From NCBI GenBank assembly GCA_019614645.1, contig JABWDB010000005.1, positions 12,761,001 to 12,825,000 on the forward strand: a stretch of DNA of 64,000 nt. The letters are read 5' to 3'. Of this stretch, positions 13,179 through 26,175 are shown in pieces. The position numbers and the translations under genes were made by a program. The notes under the pieces are model-generated. The model saw nothing but the letters and a program-made list of their open reading frames with translations. It did not search any database and was not told where the DNA came from. Positions within the stretch are counted from its first letter, which is position 1, and the number at the start of each line of letters is the position of its first letter. Source of the stretch: Stratiolaelaps scimitus. Its lineage: Eukaryota; Arthropoda; Arachnida; Mesostigmata; Laelapidae.

Positions 13179-16100
13179 CACATCTACATACACATACATA
13201 GGTTGGGAACTCAAAAATAATTTGCCACTGAAGTGTGACCAAGTGTGAAGTGTGTCGAGCAAAACATCTTTCCGCACAGAGCGCTCAGAGCTGTTTTTTT
13301 TTCGATCAAAGCTCCTCGCACAATAAAATTCGCACTGCCGCGTGCAGAAGTCTTGCGTTTATATAATCTACTAAATATGTAGGCTCTTATTGCATGTCAA
13401 TCAAATATTGAAGCCAAAAATATATTCTACATGTGATAGCTCATTAACCGGTTTTTCAAGGCATTATGACCAAATGTTTGTATTTAGCATTCTTTGAAAA
13501 ATCAGAATGAATCGATCTTAAGGAAGCTACAGAGCTATGTAGGTTGCTTAAAGGTAGCCGAATCTTGGACAAACAAAAATGCTGAAAAACTGGACATGGT
13601 TCAGATGGTATTGTCTCTCGACCGCTCGCAACGAACAAAAATTTTCCCAGCAAATCTTTTGAATCACCATCGTAGTACTCTCATTTTTCATAAACTAGCG
13701 AACTGAGTCGAACGAACACAGTTCTCATTATTCGGTCTCGAACAATTGGCTTTCGGCAAAATTTCGTTGAAGGTGATTTCGATGATCAGTTTGCACCAGG
13801 GAGTTCGATAATTAGGTGGAGCATTGTAATCAATATTACTTCAGTGTTTACATTTGTTCAGGGTCAGATTTCCGGGAAGCCCAGAATTTCTATTTTTTTT
13901 GCCTGTCCGACCGAAAACCCTGACATTCGATCGATAAACCATTGCAATGGAACTATACAACACATAATATTGTTGCTCGATGTCCACCTAAAATAGATAT
14001 TGTCTGCAAACATTCGAGAAACAACAGCTCTCTACAACAGTTCCTCGACACATATCTAACGCTAGAACGTTTGGCATATGTGAAGGTAATTATTTTATTG
14101 GCTAATTAACGGAGCTGCAATTTTACAATAGTGCTCCTAGTTGTCGTTAAGTTATGTCATTAATGTAACAGCTGGTGTTTAACTGCAGTGGAAAATTTCA
14201 AATCGGAGTCGAGTGCTGCTTTGTTAGACAATGCCTTGGCAAGATAATCAAAGCGCCTTGGTGTTCCTGTCCACGTCGGCCGGCATAACAACAACAGCAC
14301 CCGCTCGTTACGAGTCCCCAAAAATCCGTCCGCCACCGCGGCCACATACATAAGTACAGGGTTGCAGTGAATTTTTCCAGCCAACAGGGCACAGTGTCGC
14401 TAAGAGCACCCAGCACCCGACGATGGTGGAACAAAGCCAACGTTATCGAGCGTTTGAGAAACACGTGGTGGCACCACAAGGGGCAGCTTTTGGGAGGAGA
14501 AACATATCGCGCAGCGCTTGGCGAACTGTTCAATAGGAGTAGAATCTAATGTGCGAGCGACCCACGTGTCAGCTGCCGCTGTTCAACGACGAAATATGAT
14601 TGGCGTGTAAATGCTAACACTGGTAACGAACGTCTGGTGGAAGTGGAAATCGCCGAAAAGTATTTGGTAACGTCGTTTTCGACTTCGGTCAATTTTAAAA
14701 ACTTAGATAAAAAATATAAATAAACAAATAAACATATCTACCCTCCCAGTGGCAATAGTGCGATACCCGAACCGAGTACTTCTCTGCCAGCAATGCGGTA
14801 TTAACTTGTATATAAACGATTAGATTATATGACGCGAGAACTTATGATACACATGATAAAAAAAAGGGAAACTTGAAAGAAAACAATTGAAGGTCAATCC
14901 TATCCGTACTAATATCACTATGCTCGTCGACGATCACCCCCCCCCCCCCCCCAACCCTCCCATGGCCACGAATGTGAACGCTGCCTCTAAACACAGAGAG
15001 ACGACGGAAGCAGCCAAACGGCTGACAGGAGAGCCTCCATATCCAACAGTCCTAAGAGAGAAAGATCATCCTTCCAAATTCATCGGCATGCTCCGTTCTG
15101 TTCCACCATCATCCTCATGCCATAAGTCGGCGCTCGAAGTCTGCGCTGCTCGGAAACGACACCAGATGGCGCAAATAGAGAATATGGCAAACAACGTTCA
15201 GGCGACAACGAGCGATTCCGGCCGGCGGTGTTCCAACAATAACAACAAAGTCGGAACACGTTGGCAGACTCGGTCGACTGATGAAATCATTCATCACCAT
15301 ATCACACGGTACTGCTCCTTTGTAAATCCGTAGTTTACCTAGTGGAGGGGGGGGGATCTATTGTTCAAACATTGCAGGCACACGAGCCAATTTGTGTGAT
15401 ACCTGTGTCTTTACGTCAAAGTAACGTAACACACAGACGGCCAGGGCTACCGGCGTATTGTGAAAGGATTGCCTGCACCGATGAACGATGTAATTCTCTC
15501 GATGACGAGATTAACACGCGCACATTCGAAGAGATTACCAGTTAGTCACAATAAAAAGTCACGTTGGTCAGTGGGGGAAGCCGAGGCGGTCCTACGGCCT
15601 CTGTAGACCCAACGTTGTCTAACTGCTGTTAAAACCGCGTCGGAGATCATACGTCGAGGCACGCGCACAGGTTCACACTTGACATGAGATCTCAGCGAGG
15701 CAGGTTGAAATGGGATGGCTATGTGGAGAATCAACAAAATCGATCCGACCGGTATAGTCGGTGACACTCCCCTCAGCGGTGGTAGACACTGCACCTCTGG
15801 GTGGGTGTTTTAGAGGCTTTTCCCCATGTATTTTAGGGGCGCCTTCCACCGTTAACATTGCTGTGTGGACGCGCCGCATCGTCAATTAGAGGGGCGGCTT
15901 TAACAAAAGACCTCACAATGTGGGAAACCGAATACATCTGCACTCATGAGAATCGCATCGGCAAACCTCTACCGACCACACGTTAGTCCCCACTGACCAC
16001 ACGCTGAAGGCAGGAGTCTAGCCCCTCACCCCGGGTGGGATATGGACGAACACAAGCCTAGGTGTGCAAGAGCCGGAGGTCGCAAGCAGATCGCTCGCTG

Positions 16101-18871
16101 CTTCGCACATGGATCGCACATGCTTCAATGAACACAATGAACCCATAGGCCAGCCCTGTGTATTGAATCGAATATTATTATTATTGAAATGAATGAAGTG
16201 CCGGCACCACTCTTGGGAGAACGACGAGGTTCGGTGTTGGCTTTCAGCCCTCGGTAAGTCGCGCTGTTTTATCAGTCGCTTTCGTTGTCGTGCCAGGCAG
16301 GCCGCAGCCACAACACGATCAGGCTACACGAATTAGTGTATTAATTCATGGACAATTCTTCAATGTCGTCCCTCTCTCGCTCTCTCTCTCTCTCGCTAAA
16401 CGAAACTGAGAGATACAACACAGAACGAGCCCCACTCGATGAACGAGGGATGCCGCTTGTGGCAACCGCATCCCTAAGCAGCGCCCTGGAAACAGCTTCG
16501 TCTCCACATGAAGCGAACGGAGCTTATTAGGTTGCTGGGTGGCTGGCTCTGGGGGCCAATGGGACACCGGTCCGACACTCACTGGCGGCATGCCTCACTC
16601 GGCGTCACATTGCCAGAAGCACTCTCATGCCAGATCCTAAAGCCGACTTTGCCATTCGTCGTCGTTCAGACGTCGTCGTCGTCGTCCCGGCCGGCAAGTC
16701 GCGGTGCCACTCGGCGCCAATACGCGACGGCTGTGGGGCGGCGTTCCATCGTCCGTCCGGGTCGATCCCCGAGCGGCGACCACTCGCCGAGTGTCCACTT
16801 GCTAGCCACGAAGCTCGGCCACCGCATTGTAGCCATTCGAACGGCACAAACTCACATGGTTCCTTCGTTATTTTCACAAAAAGTTTCGCCAAAACGCGAT
16901 CTACCTTTGACTGTAGCTGTCCGCCATTTTGTAAACAGGATTGTTCGCACGCGGCGCTCTTCCTGCCGAGAGAGAAGAGACCGCAGTTGGCCGCAGCAGT
17001 AGCAGCAGCAGCAGTGCTGGCAGCAGCGGTGGTGGTGGCGGCGCCTACAGCCGCCTCTTACACACACAGACACACACTCTCATATACACAGACAGAAACG
17101 CGCCCGTCTGCCTGCTGTTGCTGACAATGCTCGGCTAAGCCGCCAGTAATAGCCGTAGCAGTGAGAGGGCACAGCAGCACCAGCACAACGCGAGCGATAT
17201 CTCCATATCTCTTGCCCGCTGGCGCCGCCGCCGCCGCCACCGCCGCTGCTGCAGCCGCCATTCTGAACGGCTCCCGCCTTTTTTTAACAAGCGAGAAACA
17301 GCTAGCGAAAAATCCGCGAGAAACCTATGGCGCGCTAATGCCTGAACGGCGATTTTTCTCATACATGTGCATACGATGTCATTATATAGATGCTCGATAT
17401 ATGAGTGCATCGAAGAAATACGGTATAAATCACCTCGTTATTTGACGGATGATCGTGTCCCGCAGCTTTCTCAGATCTCATGATCAGCGTTAGACAGAAG
17501 ATTATGCAGGGTGAATGAAATGCGAGGGTCAAGTTTATGAAGTAGGCATTTCAAAGCTCAAATGGAATTGAGCATGATCCAACAGGGAATCCGTTTGTGG
17601 ACTACGAGATAACTGTGTCGCATTGCGAAATCAATAGCGATGAGGGCTTAAACAACGGAACTCGAGATTCATAAATCGCCTCGCAGGTTAATCTCGCTCT
17701 GGTATCATTCCCGCACACCGACCAAAACTGACATGTGTCGAAGTGTTGTCTATAGGCTGAAGTCTTTTTTTTTTTTTTTATACTGAGTTTAAGGGCAAAC
17801 CTTGCATAGGCACCACTCTTCACGATTGAAGTATTCGAGTGGTAGTGTCAGATTCCTACTGACTAAACCCCCAACCGCTTGACTGAAGTCTATCAAATTA
17901 CATTTGGCGTCCATTGTTGTGTTCGGATGTGGTAACATTTTCACAACACGATATATGACAAATGTCTTTGTAGCATTACTTGTGATTGCTTTAAGAGTGG
18001 TGATCAACTTTCGATCGAGTATCTCCTAATTTATGAACTCGAAAAATTAATGACCACCAAACTGTATCATATAGAAATTACAGATAAATACCTCTAGTTG
18101 TATTTTTCGTATACAATAAAACGCAAATTTGAATACAAAAAAATAAATAAATCAATCTACAATTATATAAGGGCTCTCTGTGAAGCGGAATATTTTGGCA
18201 GAGTCTTCTTAAGGGTATAACCCTTCATGTTATCAAAATCGGATGCCTTAGAAAGAAAGCCGGGAGAAATTATTTGGATTAATTTTTATATTACAAGTAA
18301 ATAATATAAATAAGTAAGAAATGCTGAAAAATCAAATTGAAAGACGTGATGATTTTATGGACTATCATTTCGAAAAGGGTTGGTGTCTTCAAATGCCGTG
18401 TTTGACGTCATGTCGCCGTTTCCTTCCGAGCATACGCCCAGCTAAAAATTTGTTATTTCCACAAAAAATCTAGTATAATCCGGCCGCACCTTCCTCAACG
18501 TTCGTTGTTCGCGTAGTTCCGAGAAATTAGCAAAAAAACTAAGAACGCGAGGTCCTGCATGTTCATATCGAATGCATATTCTTCCTCTTGCGTTGCGGTG
18601 ACATTGTCACGCTCTTGAACGAGTCATCGACGATCCTTTTCGAGTCTGTCCGGAAAACATTCGCGGCTTCGCGGCTTTCTCTCAGTTTCGGGAAATATCC
18701 AGATTTTGTCGATGCTAATTTTATGCAATATCATGTTGTCGCACTACGGATATAACCCTCAAACCGAGCACGAAAAAGAAGCGAAAAACGCAGAACATTC
18801 AAGCAGGAGCTAAGACTGAAACATTCTACTCTATCTGACCATGATGAAGTTTCAGATTCCCCCCTGCCCTT
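13179..18871. other. Upstream/intronic region of eIF4H with a GC-rich CpG island
   Basis: No gene was recognised here. Most is AT-rich and non-repetitive. From about 16600 to 17280 it becomes GC- and CpG-rich with CAG/CTG, GCC and CA repeats, as promoter and 5' UTR islands elsewhere in this window do. A strong plus-strand donor-like site, TCG|GTAAGT, is at 16252. The block at about 15550-16190 ends in (ATT)n and could be an old retroelement tail. The missing first exon of eIF4H may lie in this interval. Confidence 0.4.
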
Positions 18872-18953
18872 CGTAAGAGATTGGCGGGATGACCCAGGGC
18901 AAGGTAGCCTCACTTGGCTACCTTACCCTGGGCCATCTCGCCAATCTCTTACG
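18872..18953. repeat. Long near-perfect inverted repeat, 38-base arms
   Basis: Arms at 18872-18909 and 18916-18953 are complementary with three mismatches over 38 bases and a six-base loop. A third partial copy of the arm end (CGCCAATCTCTTAC) recurs at 18962-18975, so the unit has been duplicated. Most plausibly it is a foldback element or replication-slippage product. Confidence 0.9.
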
Positions 18954-19100
18954 CCTCTTACGCCAATCTCTTACTTGCAAGGTTGCCGCTACCTTCACTT
19001 CTGTTACTACGAACGAGACTCGTCAGTGACGCTGTCTATTCTCCCCTGATAGTACGCGCTCTCTCTCTCTCTATCTCTCTGTTTGTTATGCGCACAATAC

Positions 19101-19147
19101 TACGTGCATTCTCGTACAGCACCCTTTCTGCGTGCTGAATGCACGTA
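19101..19147. repeat. Inverted repeat, 11-base arms
   Basis: TACGTGCATTC at 19101-19111 is followed by its exact reverse complement at 19137-19147. An inner CAGCAC/GTGCTG pair extends the possible stem. Confidence 0.75.
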
Positions 19148-19190
19148 TCCCCATCTACAATACGTGCGTTTTCTTACACCTTGATTATGA

Positions 19191-19246
19191 TGATGACGAG
19201 GATGATAACTTGAAATTTTTCAATCAAGTTATCATCGTCGTCATCA
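19191..19246. repeat. Inverted repeat, 23-base arms and 10-base loop
   Basis: Arms at 19191-19213 and 19224-19246 pair with one mismatch in 23. The arms are GATGATGACGA-like and follow the two other inverted repeats within 400 bases. Confidence 0.9.
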
Positions 19247-19510
19247 AGCAGATCACTGAAAACAACAAAATTGTAATTCATCGAATTAATGCTCATGATG
19301 AAAATATTAAAATCGTTTCGCGATGTTCATTGTTTGCTCGAACATGGAAGACGTTAGATTCCATCAAGCGCCACTGACCACGCGGGAGGACATCGAATCG
19401 GGGTCCATCGGCAGAACGGCCCTACACCGAGCTCACCCCGCGAAGCCTATGCATGTGCACTGATTTTACTTCCAGTTCGCGAATAAATCACCCTATCATA
19501 CGACAACAGC

Positions 19511-20050
19511 ATGCAATCGAAATACTTGTTTACCATCTGCTTCGATCGATACGGGAGCGGCTTGATCCAAAACAACGCACACGTACTACTTATGTATTTG
19601 ATTCACGTAGCTCTTCTTGCCTTTAAGATGTCGAAGGGACGTATTCCAAACGACATTACTTTCCCAATTACCACTGTGGTGCGAAGAACGGCCCGCAGAC
19701 CAACTGAGTTTGTGATACCTTTTGCCGTTAAAGAATCTAGCCGCCATGCTCTCGCTTATCGCTTGCCGGCAGTCTGGGGCTCTCTTCCTCGCGAGATTCG
19801 TTCACTCTCCTCGGCAAAAAAGTTTGCAGCGGAGGTGAAAAAATTTTTTATCAATCAGATGTAGATATTTTTGTGGATAGTTGTTTTGTATCTTACCCAA
19901 TGTTTACATATTGTACAAAAAAAAAATGTGTACCCTTTATATATAAAATATACGTTGCAATAATTCTTTTAACTATTATTTTTACGAGAACTTAAGCATG
20001 TATATAGCAGTTCCGTCAATAAACATTTGTTTGAATTTGAATTTGAATTT
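19511..20050 (+). mobile_element. 5'-truncated non-LTR (LINE) retrotransposon remnant
   Basis: The open frame 19511-19864 ends in a segment with RRTARRPTEF, AYRLPAVWGSLPREIR and FAAEVKKFFI. Family knowledge matches this pattern (arginine-rich stretch, then LW..LP..IR, then F...LK.F) to the C-terminal end of LINE reverse-transcriptase polyproteins of the CR1/Jockey type. About 150 bases of 3' UTR follow, with AATAAA at 20018-20023, and the copy ends in a short TTTGAA tandem repeat at 20031-20050, a typical LINE terminus. The reverse-transcriptase catalytic domain is absent, so this is a dead 5'-truncated copy. The 5' limit cannot be set exactly. A related 3' tail occurs at 35899-35957. Confidence 0.75.
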
Positions 20051-21451
20051 CTAATGCCGCGACACGTCATTCACGTCTTGCACAATTAGCCAAAATGCGT
20101 TATGTAGACAAGTTACAGTGGACTGTCAAGCTAAGTTAGCCGTATTGACGGCTTCTTGTCACGCCCTCTGACCATGTTACAACTAGTTACGCAACGATTT
20201 TCTATTTTTGTTACAAGCATATCCCGTATATCGATCTTATCGTCATCATTATGCTCTCGTGTCGGGTTCGACGAATCAGCTGGTCCATTGACCTTTTAGG
20301 GATCCCAAGCAAAACAAGCAATTCCTATGACGATGATTGTCTAAATCGTGTAATAATATTAACAATTGTTTTGTGTGAACGTGTGCTCGAGACCACGTAG
20401 AGCCTCTGCCTCTAATTCATCAGTTTCGCCAGGCCCAATCAGCCGCGTTCGTCATGCTAGCGAGTCTTTCTAGGCCTGGTCGTTGCAGTCGACCAAAATC
20501 AACCATGAGTTTCCGGATTAACTGCCTCCCACCGCAACGCCTTCTTCTTTCCAAGGATTAACAATGTTTGCTGACCTCCATTGAAATTCTCCATTCTAAT
20601 CAAAACAGCAGGAAAGAACAAAATGAACATTTGCCCTAGGGTCAGCCCCTCCGCCCACTCAGTCCGTACAGCCGTCACCAGCAGCTGCTCTGGCTATTTT
20701 TATTTATTATTGCTCTTATTGCAACTACTGCCGCTGATACAACAACAGCAGCAGCAGCAGCAGTAGTAGCAGCTACCATTACTGCAAGTGTTCATGTGCC
20801 TACTGTCATCCCGTTCCGCGCAGACGCCCCAACACGCGAATCGTTTTCGTTCACACCGCATCGGTCTATCTGTCGGTGTGCCCTCCACCGCTCCTCACGG
20901 TGGTACACTTACACGCATATGATTCTCACAATAGCGGGGCCGGCGAAGGCACTGCCCCCCGCGCTCTTCGTCCGCCTTGGCCCTTCGAAACAAGCTAGAA
21001 ACAGGAGCAGCAGCAGCAGCCGCCACCAGTAACAGCAACAACTGGTGGCGGCGGCGGCGGCGGCACCACCACCATCACGAAATCTGCCTCGCGCTGCTGG
21101 CTAGAGTCGGCAAACGCCAGCGTGGTGGCGCTCGCCCTCGGCCTCTGTCTGCTATTGCTGCTGCTGCTGCTGCTGTATAGGCTACGCTGTGTTGCCGTCT
21201 CGTCTCGTTCGCCGTCTGTCGATGTAACGTCGTGCGGTTGCCGTGTTCACCGCGGTCGCCCAACGCTGGCTCATCTAGCTCGGCGCAATTTCAAATCTGC
21301 CCGCGCTCGATATTCTGGTCGCACCGGTGGCGCCCCCTTCCCTCTCATATTAGGCTTTCGGTTGAAGTAGGCCTCATCTCACCGATCGATTCTGTACAGT
21401 TGATATTTTGCCTAGTAGTTTTGTGCATTTTTCCGCATCGCCATCACACAG
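20051..21451 (+). promoter_or_regulatory. GC-rich island and candidate 5' UTR exon, donor at 21451/21452
   Basis: From about 20930 the sequence is GC- and CpG-rich with GGC, CAG and CTG clusters, and it contains no convincing coding frame. It ends with a near-consensus donor, CACAG|GTAAGC, after position 21451. Because the lingerer start codon abuts an acceptor at 26175/26176, a non-coding first exon must lie upstream, and this is a good candidate. A second is the GCATG|GTGAGT donor near 24924. Confidence 0.35.
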
Positions 21452-24400
21452 GTAAGCGTGCTGTTTGGATATATCGACGTGGTGCACGTGCCGAATACCG
21501 TGAGGGTCAGGGTGTCGAGTATAGTTCGTTAGGCGGAGAGCGTCCGAATGTGAGGCTGTTGAGTTTTCGGCGTCGTAGCTCGATCGTGGTCTCGGCGAGA
21601 AACTCAGCTCTGCCGGCGTGCCGAAAGCAGGCCTAAGCCCATTTTTGTACAGACCCGTGCGAGTGCTGTTACAGCCATCGGCGGCACGGCTATTACCGGC
21701 GGCGGCGGAGACGGCAGCCAATAGCTTGTGCGTTTCCAATCTATTCGGGCTCGTGTAATGTTTCTCTGGCCGTGTTTGGCACAAGACGAAACTCTGATGT
21801 TCGTCCAGCGTCGGCTTGATCTCAGCATCGAACAAACATCAGTGTGTGCTCGTTGGTACTGGCGCTGCGCTTAACCGCGTTGAACACAGGGCAGGCCAGT
21901 GGCACCGTGACCGGCCTTATAACCGACCCGCTACGGCTGATCAAAGACGACTCGAGAGACAACGATAGGATAGCAGGACAGAGGGAGAAACTCGGAACTT
22001 CAACTAACTTGCTAACTCATTATATATATATATATATATGAGCGCGTCTTAGCTGGCGAAGAAATTGCGACGCAGGGTACACGACCGAAGTACGCACTTG
22101 ACCAGTGTCTCTATGTGATGTCTATTATATTTGCTTTCTCGCGCTCGCTCTCTTTCTCTCGGTTGTAGTGGATGCGTGTATCTGTGTGTGTGTGTGTGTT
22201 TGTTTGTTTGTCTCGGTAGAGTGGATGCTATATCCTTCTGGATATGAGCCTTTTCCGACCTCCGGATAAGACGGGATTGCCTGCGATCTGCTCTCAAAGA
22301 GTTCATCTTGGCTCAATGGCTGAAACATATATATATATATATATATATATATGAAAGATGGAGGAAACGAGCTTGGTGCGGCTCCCTCGAGCGCTCAATC
22401 TCAACGTCGGCGACGTTCGCCGCCAGAGAACCTCCCCAAGGATAGGATGGACCATGACGTCAGAAGTGCACCTTCATCGTGGGGCTTATACACCATTAAC
22501 GTCCGCTTGGGCAATGACCACACTCGCCGCAATGTGCAGGTGGGGACAGACCCAAATGATTTCAGCCGCTAGCAGCTATGTGGCAAAACGCACCGCCAGA
22601 AGCATTCACTGTGGCGCGGCAGGTTGGCTCCTCGCTGTTCGGTCAACTCCTGGAATACCGATCGTGTTCTTGGTCGGCGGCTGTTTTTACTAAACAGCCT
22701 TTTCCGACTCCTGGCGCGATTAGCACCCGATTGTTATCGACACCATCCGCTACCAACACCAGAACGACCACGGCTTTGCCATCGCCTCCGCATAGATCTG
22801 GACTTATTTAAGCTGCGGTGTGCTGGCTGTGGTTTCGCAGCCGGCCTGCTTTGTTTGCTCTACAGAGTGATATTGTTGTCCTCACAACAAACGCACGCAG
22901 ATAACGACACCACCATTTGCTGGTGGTTTTGAGGGGAGTATTCATCCTCATCGTCGTGTTAGCCCCACTCTCCCGCCACGCAATGTACAGCTACAGTGAT
23001 TCAGCTCCTCCTGAGTCATCTGAGAGTTGAGTTATGTCTCGTCATGTTAGCCTGCAAGGTTTACCAATGCCATTGCAGGTCTTGTTGCTGTGCAATGCAA
23101 TATTTTCATGAGGCTAACTCTCGTACGTATGTCTCTGTAACTTGCTGTAACCTCCCGGATGTATGTGTTTTATCCCTGCGCCGTGGCCTATTGTCGTAAT
23201 GATTAACTTATGCTACTAGGGTGGTAGCGCAATGACAGTCCACTAGCGCGACTTCTACTACTGCGACGCGATTACTAATGCTGATTCGAGTGGAATCCTG
23301 CTCCTTAAGAGAGTTTCGTCAACGTCCACACAATGTCGTTGCTGCTGAGCAGATTACTAAGTCATCCGCACTAATGGCCAGTGGTGACCATCGCAGTGGG
23401 GCTACGGGGCGGATAGTGCCGCGTCACTCGGAAGCTCGTTGTTGCTATTATCTACTGTCCCTTTTGCTGTGCTTACTTAGCAGCAGCTGCACTATGATCA
23501 GCCCCCAACCGGCCATCTATGTCCGCCGGGGAACCGCTCCCCCGTTCAGCGTCCACGACCAACACCAAGATGTTCGTTGTGGCGTTGCTGGAGGCGGTGG
23601 CAGCTGCGACAGTAGCAACAGAACGAGGATTCGTGGTAGGAGCGACAGCAACAGAATATCAATCAAAAATTGATTTTCACTCCACATCGGGTAAAATAGC
23701 AACAGAATATCATAGGGTATATACATTCTCTTCGACTAGGGCTTGCGGCGGCGGCGGCGGCGGCCGTAGCGGCGCAGGTTATGCTAACACGTAGTAGTAG
23801 TGAAAGAGAGTAACTTAACCACGTAGGTAAATCTAATCATGTGTAATCGTCCATCGTCATGACCACCGATCGTTGGCGTCCTCGCCCGCCTGGTGCCGTT
23901 TCCAAGTGCGGTTTGGCCTGCTGATGCTGCCAGCGCCTGCGCTTTGTCTGACGCCGTAGGTGGACGTTCGTCTCGCGTTCGCTCCGACGTCAAAGAGAAT
24001 GAAGAAGCTCGGTCTATGAGAGTATGAAACACTTATTGTGTCAACAATTTCGATTATTATTACTAGGTTGAGTATAGATATTGTGTGTGCTTTTGCCTAT
24101 GCTTGTCATTGAAAATGATCTCTGGCTAGTCTCCGATTACAGACGAAGTGGTAATTGGTAGCGATCGTTCTCTTACCATATAAGTAATATAAAAAAAAAA
24201 TATGTATATATATATATGTAATATATAAAATGAGAAGGTATTTGAGCAAACTACAATAACGATCACAAGAGAGGTATGGAGACATATGAAGATTCGGAAA
24301 TATTCACCGTTCCAATGCATTGCCACTCTTGCCGGAGCCGTTGCTTGGATCGAGTCAACTCAACCAACGTGTTGCAAAGTGCATTTAGTGTTGCCCGGTT

Positions 24401-26175
24401 GTTGTGTATGGACTTCCCAGTTAGAGGCCATCGTAGTGCAAGCACATATCGTACACATACGCGCACGCTGGCCGAGCCCAATTTTTTTTATACCTAATGG
24501 TAGCCGACCGCCAAACTCCTCATTAGCAGCTTGGGTGGTGTCCACTCTGCGAGTTCGTCGACAACGTTGGACTGTCACACATCGTGTGCTACGACTTCCA
24601 CAATTATTACCGCTACTCGTGTTGATGCTTCGCGTCGCGTGGTGTCTCGCGTTTTTTTTCTTCTGGCGCGCTTATGTTTTTGTTGCTTCTCCTCGGGACG
24701 TTCGCACTGTGATGTTTTACTCGCCACCGTTGCGCGCCTGTTGTGCTGGCCGTGGCGACAACAGCAACAGTGTGCTGTGATTGTTGCTGCCGACTGCTCT
24801 GCTTCATGATGCGGTTTTGCTATTTCTGCTGCTGCTTTGCGGAGTACTTAAACAGCGTCGACTGTTGTTCCGTTTCGTTGGCGGCAGCGGCGGCGGCGGC
24901 GGCAGCGTAGGAGTTAGTTGCATGGTGAGTTGTTGCTGGCGACCGACCGGTGCGACTCGGTGACGACGAGTCGGTAAACGAGATCGGCCGACCGACGAAC
25001 GGATCGCTCATCGCCTCGGTGTTCGTGCGCGTTTTTCGCGCTTGCCGACGCCGCAGCCGACGCCGCAGCCGACGCCGCTGCCGTCGATGAGATGTACTCG
25101 TGTAGTATTTTGTATCATGTTGGATTGTCGCTGGAATGCTACAGCAGCGGCGGTTTGCCTTTATCGCTGGCTCTGTGACGGCGAACCAGAACGGATCCAA
25201 GCACGCGTTTGCATTCTCTCGCCTTCATGGGTTTGTCGAAACGTTATGCGAGCTCTTGGCCCAATAGTAACAATACTAGTAGTAGCGATTGTAGTCGAAC
25301 TTACACCCTCACTGTACTTTAGTCGCTGAGTGATTAGCTATGTCTATTGCAGTTACACTAGCGTTCACTCCTGGCGAGTAGTTTCAGCCCCTTACACCGT
25401 TGTATCGTTGTTTTACATTTGCGAATTTCGATTAACGACGGTAGGGTTGCTCGTTCGAATCGTTTGCTATACAGATACTCGGTATACAACAGCGAGAGTT
25501 TTTGTTCGCGTACAGCTTGAAGTGAATTGCTCTTATTAATCATAATAACTACGCACTGCGCCGTTTGAACAATCATGGCAGCAACAGATGGATAAAGCGA
25601 GACCACACTTATTAAGACACTCGCTCGGATTTTCTTTTGCGCTCCCAAGATCTGAGCTTACAGTGGATAGCCGTTTGTAACTGCGGTCTGAGAGCTACGT
25701 ACTGTGATATTTAATGAAATCTTAAAACATGATTTATCTAACCCGCAATGATCCTGATTTCCTCTGCCAAGTCGATTACCAATTGAGTGAATGGATATCA
25801 AGGATACGGGGATCGAATAATATTCACACTGTGGCATTTCGGCTGAGAAAACTGCTGCCTAAACCGTAATCATTGAGGGTCGAGCGTTGAACTTAACTCG
25901 AAATCGCTGATTAACTAATACAGCCACTGATCCCATAATGACCCATCGTTCTGTGACTAATATGACCAGCTTGGTTAAGTATTAGTAATCATTGTACACT
26001 TTACTTACAATATCGCGGTGTTTCAAACTGCGTCATTTTCAAACTGAGTTGACATCGTTGGCTGTCAATTGACCCGCGTTACCTTAAATAAATACGAGCT
26101 GATGATTGTTATATGAATCATTCGTGCATCATCCACCAAATTCATGTTGTCTCTATACTCTACGTGGATTTACAG
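21452..26175 (+). other. Upstream/5' UTR intron region of lingerer
   Basis: No protein was recognised. The stretch contains (TA)n at 22021-22040 and 22327-22352, a second GC-rich block at about 24500-25200 with CAG, GGC and CTG clusters, and several frames of 80-160 codons dominated by low-complexity residues. It probably holds one or more promoters and the 5' UTR intron ending at 26175. Confidence 0.4.

Noticed and set aside
21374..21835. 153-codon minus-strand frame in a GC-rich block
   Set aside because: No family resemblance. GC-rich, stop-poor DNA readily gives such frames.
26113..26175. Upstream in-frame ATG for lingerer at 26113
   Set aside because: It lies in the intron before a good acceptor (TTTACAG). 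The family-like protein starts at the ATG right after the acceptor.
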